Origin: an uncultured Acetatifactor sp.
GTDB lineage: Bacteria; Bacillota; Clostridia; Lachnospirales; Lachnospiraceae
Direction: 5' to 3'
Assembly: GCA_934436245.1 (NCBI GenBank)
Contig: CAKSAM010000013.1
Location: forward strand, 1 to 63,787
Length of the DNA stretch: 63,787 nucleotides
In this document: positions 9,801 to 16,030 of the stretch, piece after piece
Numbering within the stretch: the first letter of the stretch is position 1
How the letters are laid out: every line of letters begins with the position of its first letter
Translations under genes and position numbers: made by a program
The notes under the pieces: model-generated
Seen by the model: the letters and a program-made list of their open reading frames with translations, nothing else
What the model was told of the DNA's origin: nothing
Databases searched by the model: none

Positions 9801-9905
9801 TTCTATCTGATCTTCGATAAACGAAGCAGACAGGAGAGAAGAGCAGCGAAAAAACTGGCAAAATCTCAAAGATCTGGGAAAACGGGGGATGCAGAAAATG
9901 AGTAA
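6843..9905 (+). CDS. RND-family efflux transporter permease (AcrB/HAE1-like)
   Basis: With 1020 residues and two repeats of one transmembrane helix, a large extracellular loop and five more helices, it has the standard RND layout. The N terminus is LALKRPVSCFLVILALAVFG. The helix 4 relay motif reads AIGMMVDSSIVVIES: the first Asp of the AcrB DD pair is kept, the second is Ser. The helix 10 position usually held by Lys reads VVNNGILFVDSA. Proton coupling may therefore differ from AcrB. GGAGG lies before the ATG. The stop overlaps the TetR gene. Drugs, bile salts or lipids are possible substrates; the sequence does not decide. Confidence 0.93.
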   Translation: MNLTKLALKRPVSCFLVILALAVFGISSIFGFKMELTPDIEMPMLIVMATYPGADPESVDELVASVIEDSGSTLSGVDSVNSYSFENYCMVLFTYEYGVDIDECHNDLRAAMETAKLSLPDDVDQPTIIEMNMNSMDVMTISAVEVGDVDLLKVVNESVVPELEALSSVAQVSVTGGSEDYIKVELNETLMKQYGLTMSTVAQMLGTVDFTYPAGSVTQGSQDISVATSMEYNTVQKLRKVPLMTTKGQVITLQDIANVTTASKDATSISRYNGQDNVSIGIKNKSSAGTVNACRDAKEKLQQIQMENPAIEFEVTYDASSSIISSLTSVGETLLLGVVLTMLVLFLFFGDFKASLIVGASMPISLFLTLILMSMMGFSMNIVTLGSLVIAIGMMVDSSIVVIESCFRRQKSTPDLKQAALEGTKEVTASIIASTITTIVVYLPLATMKGLSGQMFEQLGFTIVFAMLASLIAAMMLVPLFYTVFKPEEKENLPIDKLLKKFTAWYQKTLRKLMKRRKTVVGVAVALMIGTVLLASTLDMELIPAADEGVVAVTVNFRSGTTLEKEDEALKLWEQIAEEEPDVEFYSVSISGSSATLTADLIKKRTLTTAQVVDKWNEIAAGMTDMDVTVASSGSSMSSMMSTSSYEIDLQGNDRAELAQAAEDLQAEIEKIDGVVKTENSLANATTLAKVVVDPLKAMQYGLTPIQVGMTIHNVLSGMNPLTITNDGSEYAVWLEYPEGSYDDLNLLMDLGLDTSFGTVVPLRDIADIEYAQSQETIMKQDGMYQVSVTSTMTSEKIFDAQNAINDLVDHTVFPDSVTPADSMMTGMMNDEFRALLQAILIAVFLVFLVMAMQFESPRFSFMVMMCIPFALIGSFLLLFITQSTISMVSLMGFLMLIGIVVNNGILFVDSANMLRKEGMSTEDALVASGSTRLRPILMTTLTTILSMIPMGLGLGDNGAMMQGMALVIIGGLTASTILTLILIPTFYLIFDKRSRQERRAAKKLAKSQRSGKTGDAENE

Positions 9906-10533
9906 AATAACCGGATTGGAGGCGCCGGACCGGGTGCCTCCCAAGGTGATCGCCATGTACCGGGCAGTCAGCACACTTTTACGGGAAAACAAGGATATTT
10001 CAGAAATGAGTGTAGCCATGATCACCGGACAGGCGGGTATCGGTAAAGGGACAGCCTATGAGTATTTTGATGCTAAGGAAGAAATCATTGTCGGTGCGCT
10101 TTTGTACGAGATCCAGATGGTAACGGAGCAGGCATTCGAACGACTGAAGACCTGTCCGGATATGGAGTCACAGATCGGAAAACTGCTGTTGTTGGTGGAG
10201 GAACATTCCCAGTGTGTGGATGCCATCATGGCTTTTCTGCATCTTTTGACAGACCATTCCAGAGAAGGAAATCTCCTGAGACAGCGGATGGAGGAACAGA
10301 AGGAAAGCGGTCCGATAAATCTGTTGATCCGCCAGATCATTGACAGTGCGCAGGAGAGAGGGCAGCTGCGGGAGGATATTCCGATGTCTTACATTACCAA
10401 CGCCCTGCTGGCCCGGATGATCTCTTATCTGATGTATCAGTGTCATCATATCGGCGATGATATGACCCCGGAGGAGATGCGCAGGCGGATCACTGAAAGT
10501 ATAATGAATGAATTGTGCAAAAAAAAGATATAA
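9889..10533 (+). CDS. TetR/AcrR-family transcriptional regulator of the efflux operon
   Basis: The protein has 214 residues. The N-terminal DNA-binding domain includes the helix-turn-helix MITGQAGIGKGTAYEYFDAK (about residues 45-64); the rest is a ligand-binding all-helical domain. Translation may begin at 9889 or at the in-frame ATG at 9898; both overlap the end of the permease gene, showing coupling. It probably binds the palindrome at 5345-5360 and represses its own operon until an exported compound binds. Confidence 0.9.
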   Translation: MQKMSKITGLEAPDRVPPKVIAMYRAVSTLLRENKDISEMSVAMITGQAGIGKGTAYEYFDAKEEIIVGALLYEIQMVTEQAFERLKTCPDMESQIGKLLLLVEEHSQCVDAIMAFLHLLTDHSREGNLLRQRMEEQKESGPINLLIRQIIDSAQERGQLREDIPMSYITNALLARMISYLMYQCHHIGDDMTPEEMRRRITESIMNELCKKKI

Positions 10534-10548
10534 TTTAAAATAATTCTA

Positions 10549-10577
10549 TTGACAAAGTGTAATACCTTTGATAAAAT
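10549..10577 (+). promoter_or_regulatory. Promoter of tRNA-Thr
   Basis: TTGACA (10549-10554) and TAAAAT (10572-10577) are spaced by 17 bases, ending 33 bases before the tRNA. This is a near-consensus housekeeping promoter. Confidence 0.8.
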
Positions 10578-10610
10578 GAATCACGGTGATTGCGTTAGCA
10601 GTCACGTGAT

Positions 10611-10683
10611 GCTGCTGTGGCTCAGTCGGTAGAGCGTCGCATTGGTAGTGCGGAGGTCACGGGTCCGATTCCCGTCAGCAGCT
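10611..10683 (+). tRNA. tRNA-Thr (anticodon GGU)
   Basis: A full cloverleaf can be drawn. The acceptor stem is GCTGCTG/CAGCAGC with discriminator T. The D arm is GCTC/GAGC. The anticodon stem is TCGCA/TGCGG with loop TTGGTAG (anticodon GGT, reading ACC/ACU), and the T stem is ACGGG/CCCGT. The length is 73 bases and no CCA is encoded. The T loop reads TCCGATT, with C where nearly all tRNAs have U55. It has its own promoter and a terminator directly after. Confidence 0.93.
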
Positions 10684-10692
10684 CTGAAGGAT

Positions 10693-10728
10693 AAGTGGAA
10701 ACCTTGAAATATAAGGTTTCCACTTTTT
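10693..10728 (+). terminator. Terminator after tRNA-Thr
   Basis: AAGTGGAAACCTT (10693-10705) and AAGGTTTCCACTT (10713-10725) form a perfect 13-bp stem with a 7-base loop, followed by TTT. Confidence 0.9.
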
Positions 10729-10753
10729 GGCATATATATGATGAATGCAGAGT

Positions 10754-10951
10754 CTATTTTTCAAAAGTAAGAACATCGTTTGGAGCACATTCTAAAATAT
10801 CACAGAGTATTTCCAGTGTAGCCGTTGAAATGTTTTTGTTGTGCTTGAGATTGTAAATCGTTTTTGAGGGTATATCATGTTTTTTGATCAAAGTGTAAGT
10901 AGTTATGCCTTTTTTCTGCATAGTCTCCCACAGTGGAGCGTATGAAACCAT
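10754..10951 (-). CDS. Small XRE-family helix-turn-helix regulator
   Basis: This 65-residue protein is almost entirely a Cro/C1-type helix-turn-helix. TTYTLIKKHDIPSKTIYNLK (about residues 17-36) covers the recognition helices, and ATLEILCDILECAPNDVL the last helices of the fold. AAAGGCGGTG precedes the ATG on the minus strand. It is divergent from the gene at 11072, with a palindrome inside that promoter as a likely target. Such short XRE regulators are common in accessory regions. Confidence 0.85.
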   Translation of the reverse strand: MVSYAPLWETMQKKGITTYTLIKKHDIPSKTIYNLKHNKNISTATLEILCDILECAPNDVLTFEK

Positions 10952-11003
10952 AATACACCGCCTTTCTATGTCTTCTATATTATTTACTCATAGAAAAATG
11001 CTC

Positions 11004-11032
11004 TTGACTATGCCGATTAAAATCGGTATATT
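11004..11032 (+). promoter_or_regulatory. Promoter with embedded palindromic operator
   Basis: TTGACT (11004-11009) and TATATT (11027-11032) are 17 bases apart. The palindrome CCGATT-AA-AATCGG (11013-11026) fills the spacer, so a bound protein would block RNA polymerase. The XRE protein encoded divergently at 10754-10951 is the obvious candidate. Confidence 0.72.
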
Positions 11033-11071
11033 TTAAGATAAAGATCTGTGAAATTACAAAGGAGAAAAAAT

Positions 11072-11878
11072 ATGTATTGTGGGAAATGTGGAGCAGAACT
11101 GATTGACGGTGTATGCCCCAGGTGTAAACTGGAGGAAGGCGGCAATGCAGATGATTACGAGAGGAGGATCAAACGTCTTTTTATGTCGCAGAATGAGCGC
11201 TTTGTGGCTGTCCTGGGCAAAGACTATTCCGAAAAATATTTGGAAAACGGAAAGTGCCCGGAGGAATTTGCGATCATCAGCGACAAGAGATTGTACTCTT
11301 TTGGCAGAAGCTATGATATAGGAACTAACCTGTTTGGAAAGAAAACAGTCAGGGAAAACAAACAGTCCAAGACAATAGACTTGAAAGACATTACAGGCAC
11401 AGGGGAAGAGGCTTATCGTCCCAGCCGCTGGCTTGTGTTAGGAATCATACATCTTATATTAATAATCGTAGGTCTCATAGGGGGCATGATAATAGATGTG
11501 ATGCAGGAAGCAGCGGAAGAGGTCTATACGATAACAGGAATCATAGTCGTATTATTTTTTTTCATGATCGTATATTTTATTATTCATATAAGATCCAAAA
11601 TCCGTATACTTGCAGTCCAGTATAATGGTAGTGAAATGGGTTTTGACATGGCATATTTCACCATGGAAGAAATTGATGATTTTCAGCGGAATCTTCGTAT
11701 TGCAAAGGATAAAACGATTGAAAATAATCGGAATGCAGAACAGACAGCATCACACATGTCACAATCAACTCCACATGCCGGCAAGGCTGATGAACTCTTA
11801 AAAATGGCAGATCTGCTATCGAAAGGTCTTATTTCACAGGAAGAATTTGACATAATGAAGAGAGAGTTAATTTCGTAG
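11072..11878 (+). CDS. Zinc-ribbon membrane protein with C-terminal SHOCT domain
   Basis: The protein has 268 residues. An N-terminal zinc ribbon (MYCGKCGAELIDGVCPRC, Cys pairs at about 3/6 and 15/18) is followed by a PH-like soluble region and two membrane helices around residues 115-175 (LVLGIIHLILIIVGLIGGMI, then GIIVVLFFFMIVYFIIHI). It ends in a SHOCT motif (ADELLKMADLLSKGLISQEE). SHOCT motifs are thought to be oligomerisation elements; no enzymatic function is visible. AAGGAG before 11072 sets the start. It is followed by a small lipoprotein gene 15 bases downstream. Confidence 0.8.
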   Translation: MYCGKCGAELIDGVCPRCKLEEGGNADDYERRIKRLFMSQNERFVAVLGKDYSEKYLENGKCPEEFAIISDKRLYSFGRSYDIGTNLFGKKTVRENKQSKTIDLKDITGTGEEAYRPSRWLVLGIIHLILIIVGLIGGMIIDVMQEAAEEVYTITGIIVVLFFFMIVYFIIHIRSKIRILAVQYNGSEMGFDMAYFTMEEIDDFQRNLRIAKDKTIENNRNAEQTASHMSQSTPHAGKADELLKMADLLSKGLISQEEFDIMKRELIS

Positions 11879-11893
11879 GGAGGTAAAACGAAA

Positions 11894-12085
11894 ATGAAAA
11901 ATACAAGAGGAAAGCTGATAGCAGTGACACTATTGCTATCGGTAATATTGTCAGCCTGCAGTCTTACACAAACATGTAAAGCCAGCGGCTGTGATGATGA
12001 AATTTATCGTGATGGATACTGTAAATACCATTATTACTTAAAAAATGGGGAAGACACCCTGAAGGATCTTATAAACGCATTTTAG
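11894..12085 (+). CDS. Small putative lipoprotein
   Basis: This 63-residue product begins with KNTRGK, has a hydrophobic stretch (LIAVTLLLSVILSAC) ending in a lipobox at Cys21, and a short mature part rich in Cys (CKASGCDDEIYRDGYCKYHYY) that could bind metal or form disulfides. AGGGAGG precedes the ATG. It lies 15 bases after the SHOCT-protein gene and is probably in one transcript with it. Function unknown. Confidence 0.7.
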   Translation: MKNTRGKLIAVTLLLSVILSACSLTQTCKASGCDDEIYRDGYCKYHYYLKNGEDTLKDLINAF

Positions 12086-12126
12086 GAACGTATATTTTTG
12101 ACATACCTAGCAACGCTGAGTGAGAA

Positions 12127-12158
12127 GTGAAAACCTTAAGATAGTAGGTTTCCGTTTT
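12127..12158 (+). terminator. Weak terminator after the small lipoprotein gene
   Basis: GAAAACCT and AGGTTTCC pair with one mismatch and are followed by GTTTTG. The sequence resembles the tRNA-Thr terminator at 10693-10728, so this 1.4-kb segment is flanked by similar sequence. Confidence 0.5.
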
Positions 12159-12385
12159 GAACAGTCCGCAAATTGAAGCTCCGTTCTGCCTGATCGGAAG
12201 TGTTGTAGCATGATCCGGAAGAGCTGCTGGAAATGCGGCAAAAGTATGGCATAGAGCAGACTGCCAAGAGGATTCTTCGGATTCCTCTTTTTAATTATGC
12301 GAGAATATGTCTGTTCACTGCAGACAGGTATTAGCAAGACATAATGTCCAAATTCACCAGGTGCAGATTTTGCTATTTTGCCACG

Positions 12386-12414
12386 TTGACAATGAAATAC
12401 AGGTCTGTTATTCT
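12386..12414 (+). promoter_or_regulatory. Promoter of nuclease copy 1
   Basis: TTGACA (12386-12391) and TATTCT (12409-12414) lie 17 bases apart. The same sequence recurs at 14795-14823 before copy 2. Confidence 0.65.
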
Positions 12415-12607
12415 CTACTTGTAAGCAGATTTTCTAATTCGAATTTCTATACCGGCATGAGCCGGTGTCTATGACTTCAGAGGAATCCCTGCTTTATTAC
12501 CCGATAATTACAACAGAGCAGGAGAAGAAGCAGAACGAGTGGAAAATCTGGTTTTTCATTTTGTTTTTAGAGTGTTCTCCTGTGGTAAGCGTGAGAGGAG
12601 AATGCAG

Positions 12608-13486
12608 ATGATCATCAGCCCCAAATGGGATTACTGTATGAAGGAACTGTTCCGTAATGCGGTGATCCGAAAGTACTTTATCAGTGTAGTGTTGAATATC
12701 CCGGTGGACAGGATCCGGAGTACACGACTGCTGAATACACACCTGTGGAGACGATACCGTTACCAGAAGCAGGGGATTCTGGATGTCCTGGTGGAACTGA
12801 ATGATGATACGAAGATCAACATAGAACTTCAGGTGAAGGCAGTCAGGAACTGGGACAGGAGACAACTGTTCTATTTAGGGAAGATGCTGACGGAAGAGGT
12901 TCCTTTTGGCAGAAGCTATGACGTGATGAAACGCTGCGTGGCGATCAGCATCCTGGATTTCAACCTGACGGAAGACCGGCAGTATCATAAGACATACCTG
13001 CTGCGGGATGAAGAAGGGAGACTGCTCAGCAATCTGGTGGAGCTGCATGTGATAGAACTGAACAAAGCCCTGATGGGACAGACGATAGATGAGTGGATAC
13101 GATTTTTTAATGTAAGAACGGAGGGAGATCTGGATATGTTGCGGATGCAGACGAAAAATGCCGGAATTTTAGAGGCAATCAAAGAGATAGAACATATGAG
13201 CCTGAGCCGCTGGGCGAAGGCGCAATATGAGGAACACATGAAATGCGTGATGGACCGTAAGGCAGAAGATGCCTATGTATATGACCGGGGCGTGGAAGCT
13301 GGGATAGAAAGAGGAATAGAGCAAGGAATGGAGCAAGGAATAAAGAAAGGAATAGAGCAAGGCAGGACAGATGTTATTGTCAGGATGTATAGGAATGGCT
13401 TATCAGTAGAACAGATAGCGGCGGCTACAGGAGAGCATCCAGACGAGGTGAAGAGGCTTCTGGATTCATTGAACTCCCATTCGTAA
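12608..13486 (+). CDS. Rpn-family PD-(D/E)XK nuclease/putative transposase, copy 1
   Basis: The protein has 292 residues. The core GILDVLVELNDDTKINIELQ (about residues 57-76) fits the PD-(D/E)XK_2 nuclease fold (Asp, then Glu-x-Gln). The start motif PKWDYCMKELF is typical of Rpn/YhgA-like recombination-promoting nucleases. The start at 12608 is chosen because AGGAG ends 7 bases upstream; an ATG at 12602 is too close. The C terminus has Gly-Ile-Glu-x repeats (about 235-258), then a helix-turn-helix-like ending (GLSVEQIAAATGEHPDEVKR). It is nearly identical to copy 2 at 15017; the main difference is about five extra tetrapeptide repeats' worth of sequence and the last residues. Confidence 0.85.
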   Translation: MIISPKWDYCMKELFRNAVIRKYFISVVLNIPVDRIRSTRLLNTHLWRRYRYQKQGILDVLVELNDDTKINIELQVKAVRNWDRRQLFYLGKMLTEEVPFGRSYDVMKRCVAISILDFNLTEDRQYHKTYLLRDEEGRLLSNLVELHVIELNKALMGQTIDEWIRFFNVRTEGDLDMLRMQTKNAGILEAIKEIEHMSLSRWAKAQYEEHMKCVMDRKAEDAYVYDRGVEAGIERGIEQGMEQGIKKGIEQGRTDVIVRMYRNGLSVEQIAAATGEHPDEVKRLLDSLNSHS

Positions 13487-13503
13487 TGGAGAAAATCTAT
13501 CTA

Positions 13504-13533
13504 TTGACATCATAAGAGTCTGTCTGCTACAAT
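13504..13533 (+). promoter_or_regulatory. Promoter of the PepSY lipoprotein gene
   Basis: TTGACA (13504-13509) and TACAAT (13528-13533) are 18 bases apart, about 40 bases before the ATG at 13571. Confidence 0.72.
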
Positions 13534-13570
13534 CTACGCAATTCACTTTGACAGAAAGAGGTAAAGACAG

Positions 13571-14449
13571 ATGATGAAGCGAAAATGGTTTTTAACCGGA
13601 GCAGCACTTTCCCTGGCGGTGGCTATGACCGGATGTGGCGGTAATACAGTAACGAATCAGCAGCAAAGCAGCCAGGCGCAGGAGCAGGCACAGCTGATCA
13701 GTATGGAAGCAGCACAGGAGACAGCACTAAAGGCAGCCAATATAGCTGCGGAGAATGCAACGATTTCAGAGACTACCCTGAATGAAGTAGCAGGGGCGTT
13801 CTGCTATAAGGTCGAGTTTACTTCGGGTGACTATAACTATGCCTACACTATTAACGCAGAGACAGGTGCTGTCATGGAAATGAGCAGCCGGGAGAAGAAT
13901 ACGGCAGATACCCAGGCACAGACGGAGGCGGCAGACCCCACTACAGGTACTCCTGCTACGACGCAGAGCCCTGCCACGGCTCCTGCGCAGACCGCAACCG
14001 GCACAGTGAACGAGGAAACGGCACAGAAGATTGCACTGGAGCATGCCGGAGTGAAGACCTCGGATGCGACGATCACCAAGTCCAAACTGGACTATGAAGG
14101 CAGACGTCAGGTATATGAAATTGAATGGTATGCAGGCGGTGCGAAATATGACTATGAAATTGCTGTTGATACCGGTGAGGTCATCAGCTCCGGATATGAA
14201 GAAAAAGCAGCAGGATGGAGTGGCAGTAATAGCAATAACGTCACTGTCAGTGAAGCAGATGCAAAGCAGACGGCGCTTGGCCGTGTAAGCGGTGCAACGG
14301 AAAAGGACATCTACGAATGGCAATTCGATTATGACGATGGACGTCCGGAGTACGAAGGAAAGATCATCTACGGCGGCACGGAATATGACTTTACGATCGA
14401 TGCATCCAATGGATCCGTAGTGGAGTGGGAGGCAGAGTCCGTCCGTTAG
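13571..14449 (+). CDS. Lipoprotein with three PepSY domains
   Basis: The protein has 292 residues. The signal peptide ends in AVAMTGC (lipobox Cys22). Three PepSY repeats follow at about residues 43-105, 145-207 and 222-290, each built as 'A...ALKxAG...E..' then '.YEI....G..YDYTIDA.TG.V': AYTINAETGAVMEMS, YEIAVDTGEVISSGYE and DFTIDASNGSVVEWE. A Thr/Ala/Gln/Pro-rich linker separates the first two. PepSY domains often inhibit extracellular peptidases or act in cell-surface roles. It sits between two copies of the same nuclease gene but has its own promoter. Confidence 0.85.
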   Translation: MMKRKWFLTGAALSLAVAMTGCGGNTVTNQQQSSQAQEQAQLISMEAAQETALKAANIAAENATISETTLNEVAGAFCYKVEFTSGDYNYAYTINAETGAVMEMSSREKNTADTQAQTEAADPTTGTPATTQSPATAPAQTATGTVNEETAQKIALEHAGVKTSDATITKSKLDYEGRRQVYEIEWYAGGAKYDYEIAVDTGEVISSGYEEKAAGWSGSNSNNVTVSEADAKQTALGRVSGATEKDIYEWQFDYDDGRPEYEGKIIYGGTEYDFTIDASNGSVVEWEAESVR

Positions 14450-14552
14450 ATCCTCTCATCAGCAGAAAGTAAAGGCTGTATCCCCATAGTAACAAATTTA
14501 ATTGCTCTGATCCGGGTAACGTGATAATATAGAATCAGAAAGTGGGGTTACA

Positions 14553-14639
14553 ATGACAGAAGAAAAGATCAAAAATGACGGAATCATAGAGGCAATAAAA
14601 GAGGTAGAACATGTGAGCATGATTCGGAAGTGCTGCTGA
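14553..14639 (+). pseudogene. Remnant of Rpn-family nuclease
   Basis: A 28-codon frame with its own ATG and a GTGGGG site contains DGIIEAIKEVEHVSM, matching AGILEAIKEIEHMSL inside the intact nuclease copies, and then hits TGA. It is a fragment of a third, more diverged copy. Confidence 0.75.
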
Positions 14640-14794
14640 CAATGCAGTGAAAGCATAGTATAGAGCAGACTGCCAAGAGGATTCTTCGGAGTCCTCTTTT
14701 TAATTATGCGAGAATATGTCTGTTCACTGCAGACAGGTATTAGCAAGACATAATGTCCAAATTCACATAGTGCAGATTTTGCTATTTTGCCACG

Positions 14795-14823
14795 TTGACA
14801 ATGAAATACAGGTCTGTTATTCT
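14795..14823 (+). promoter_or_regulatory. Promoter of nuclease copy 2
   Basis: This is the duplicate of the 12386-12414 promoter: TTGACA, 17 bases, TATTCT, at the same distance from the start codon. Confidence 0.62.
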
Positions 14824-15016
14824 CTACTTGTAAGCAGATTTTCTAATTCGAATTTCTATACCGGCATGAGCCGGTGTCTATGACTTCAGAGGAATCCCTG
14901 CTTTATTACCCGATAATTACAACAGAGCAGGAGAAGAAGCAGAACGAGTGGAAAATCTGGTTTTTCATTTTGTTTTTAGAGTGTTCTCCTGTGGTAAGCG
15001 TGAGAGGAGAATGCAG

Positions 15017-15850
15017 ATGATCATCAGCCCCAAATGGGATTACTGTATGAAGGAACTGTTCCGTAATGCGGTGATCCGAAAGTACTTTATCAGTGTAGTG
15101 TTGAATATCCCGGTGGACAGGATCCGGAGTACACGACTGCTGAATACACACCTGTGGAGACGATACCGTTACCAGAAGCAGGGGATTCTGGATGTCCTGG
15201 TGGAACTGAATGATGATACGAAGATCAACATAGAACTTCAGGTGAAGGCAGTCAGGAACTGGGACAGGAGACAACTGTTCTATTTAGGGAAGATGCTGAC
15301 GGAAGAGGTTCCTTTTGGCAGAAGCTATGACGTGATGAAACGCTGCGTGGCGATCAGCATCCTGGATTTCAACCTGACGGAAGACCGGCAGTATCATAAG
15401 ACATACCTGCTGCGGGATGAAGAAGGGAGACTGCTCAGCAATCTGGTGGAGCTGCATGTGATAGAACTGAACAAAGCCCTGATGGGACAGACGATAGATG
15501 AGTGGATACGATTTTTTAATGTAAGAACGGAGGGAGATCTGGATATGTTGCGGATGCAGACGAAAAATGCCGGAATTTTAGAGGCAATCAAAGAGATAGA
15601 ACATATGAGCCTGAGCCGCTGGGCGAAGGCGCAGTATGAGGAACACATGAAATGCGTGATGGACCGTAAGGCAGAGGATGCCTATGTATATGACCGGGGA
15701 GTGGAAGCCGGGATAGAAAGAGGAATAGAGCAAGGCAGGACAGATATTATTGTCAGGATGTATAGGAATGGCTTATCAGTAGAACAGATAGCGGCGGCTA
15801 CAGGAGAGCATCCAGACGAGGTGAAGAAGCTTCTGGATCCATTGAAATGA
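15017..15850 (+). CDS. Rpn-family PD-(D/E)XK nuclease/putative transposase, copy 2
   Basis: The protein has 277 residues and is almost identical at DNA level to copy 1 through the catalytic domain (offset exactly 2409 bases). It has the same PD-(D/E)XK core and ribosome site. It differs by a few silent or near-silent changes, a shorter Gly-Ile-Glu repeat block (GIERGIEQG only, 15 residues fewer), and an ending KKLLDPLK in place of RRLLDSLNSHS-like residues. The low divergence points to recent duplication or gene conversion. Family members are linked to DNA breaks and RecA-independent recombination. Confidence 0.85.
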   Translation: MIISPKWDYCMKELFRNAVIRKYFISVVLNIPVDRIRSTRLLNTHLWRRYRYQKQGILDVLVELNDDTKINIELQVKAVRNWDRRQLFYLGKMLTEEVPFGRSYDVMKRCVAISILDFNLTEDRQYHKTYLLRDEEGRLLSNLVELHVIELNKALMGQTIDEWIRFFNVRTEGDLDMLRMQTKNAGILEAIKEIEHMSLSRWAKAQYEEHMKCVMDRKAEDAYVYDRGVEAGIERGIEQGRTDIIVRMYRNGLSVEQIAAATGEHPDEVKKLLDPLK

Positions 15851-15855
15851 TAAGA

Positions 15856-15991
15856 GCGGTGAAAAACTGGGACAGAAAATCCGGAAGCGTTGTTGGAAAT
15901 GCGGAAAAAGTATGGTATAGAGCAGGCTGCTGAGAGGATTCTTCGGAGTCCTCTTTTATGTTGGCAGCAGATGCAGAACGTGGTACAATAA
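15856..15991 (+). pseudogene. Mosaic remnant of Rpn-family nuclease
   Basis: AVKNWDRK can be read at 15856-15879, as in the intact nuclease. In another frame NPEALLEMRKKYGIEQAAE continues from 15878 to a TAA at 15989-15991. This joins two distant parts of the family out of frame. The tail resembles the fragment near 12205-12330. Its end overlaps the promoter of the next gene. Confidence 0.7.
15961..15989 (+). promoter_or_regulatory. Promoter of the zinc-ribbon/acidic-tail protein gene
   Basis: TTGGCA (15961-15966) and TACAAT (15984-15989) are 17 bases apart, about 42 bases before the ATG at 16031. Confidence 0.6.
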
Positions 15992-16030
15992 AACAGAAAC
16001 TATTGTAATGTGTATTTTCAGGAGGGGAAC

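Larger units (their letters stand above)
12086..12607. other. Non-coding stretch with decayed Rpn-family 3' fragment
   Basis: A weak terminator lies at 12127-12158. From about 12205 a frame can be read as DPEELLEMRQKYGIEQTAKR and on to a TAG near 12330, with no start. Very similar peptides recur near 15880, so this is a degenerate gene end. From about 12252 the DNA is repeated almost exactly 2409 bases downstream and leads into the nuclease gene. Confidence 0.7.
14450..15016. other. Non-coding stretch: decayed nuclease fragment and copy-2 leader
   Basis: It holds the short remnant at 14553-14639, then from about 14661 a nearly exact copy of 12252-12607, including the promoter (TTGACA at 14795) and the ribosome site of copy 2. 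No other gene is visible. Confidence 0.7.

Noticed and set aside
8790..10025. Long minus-strand open frame (411 codons)
   Set aside because: It lies antisense to the RND permease and is rich in His/Gln/Arg, as expected for a shadow frame; no family motif or ribosome site.
12450..12480. Small CCGGCATGAGCCGG hairpin as terminator
   Set aside because: The stem is short (CCGGC/GCCGG) and no T tract follows; it lies in the copied leader of the nuclease gene.
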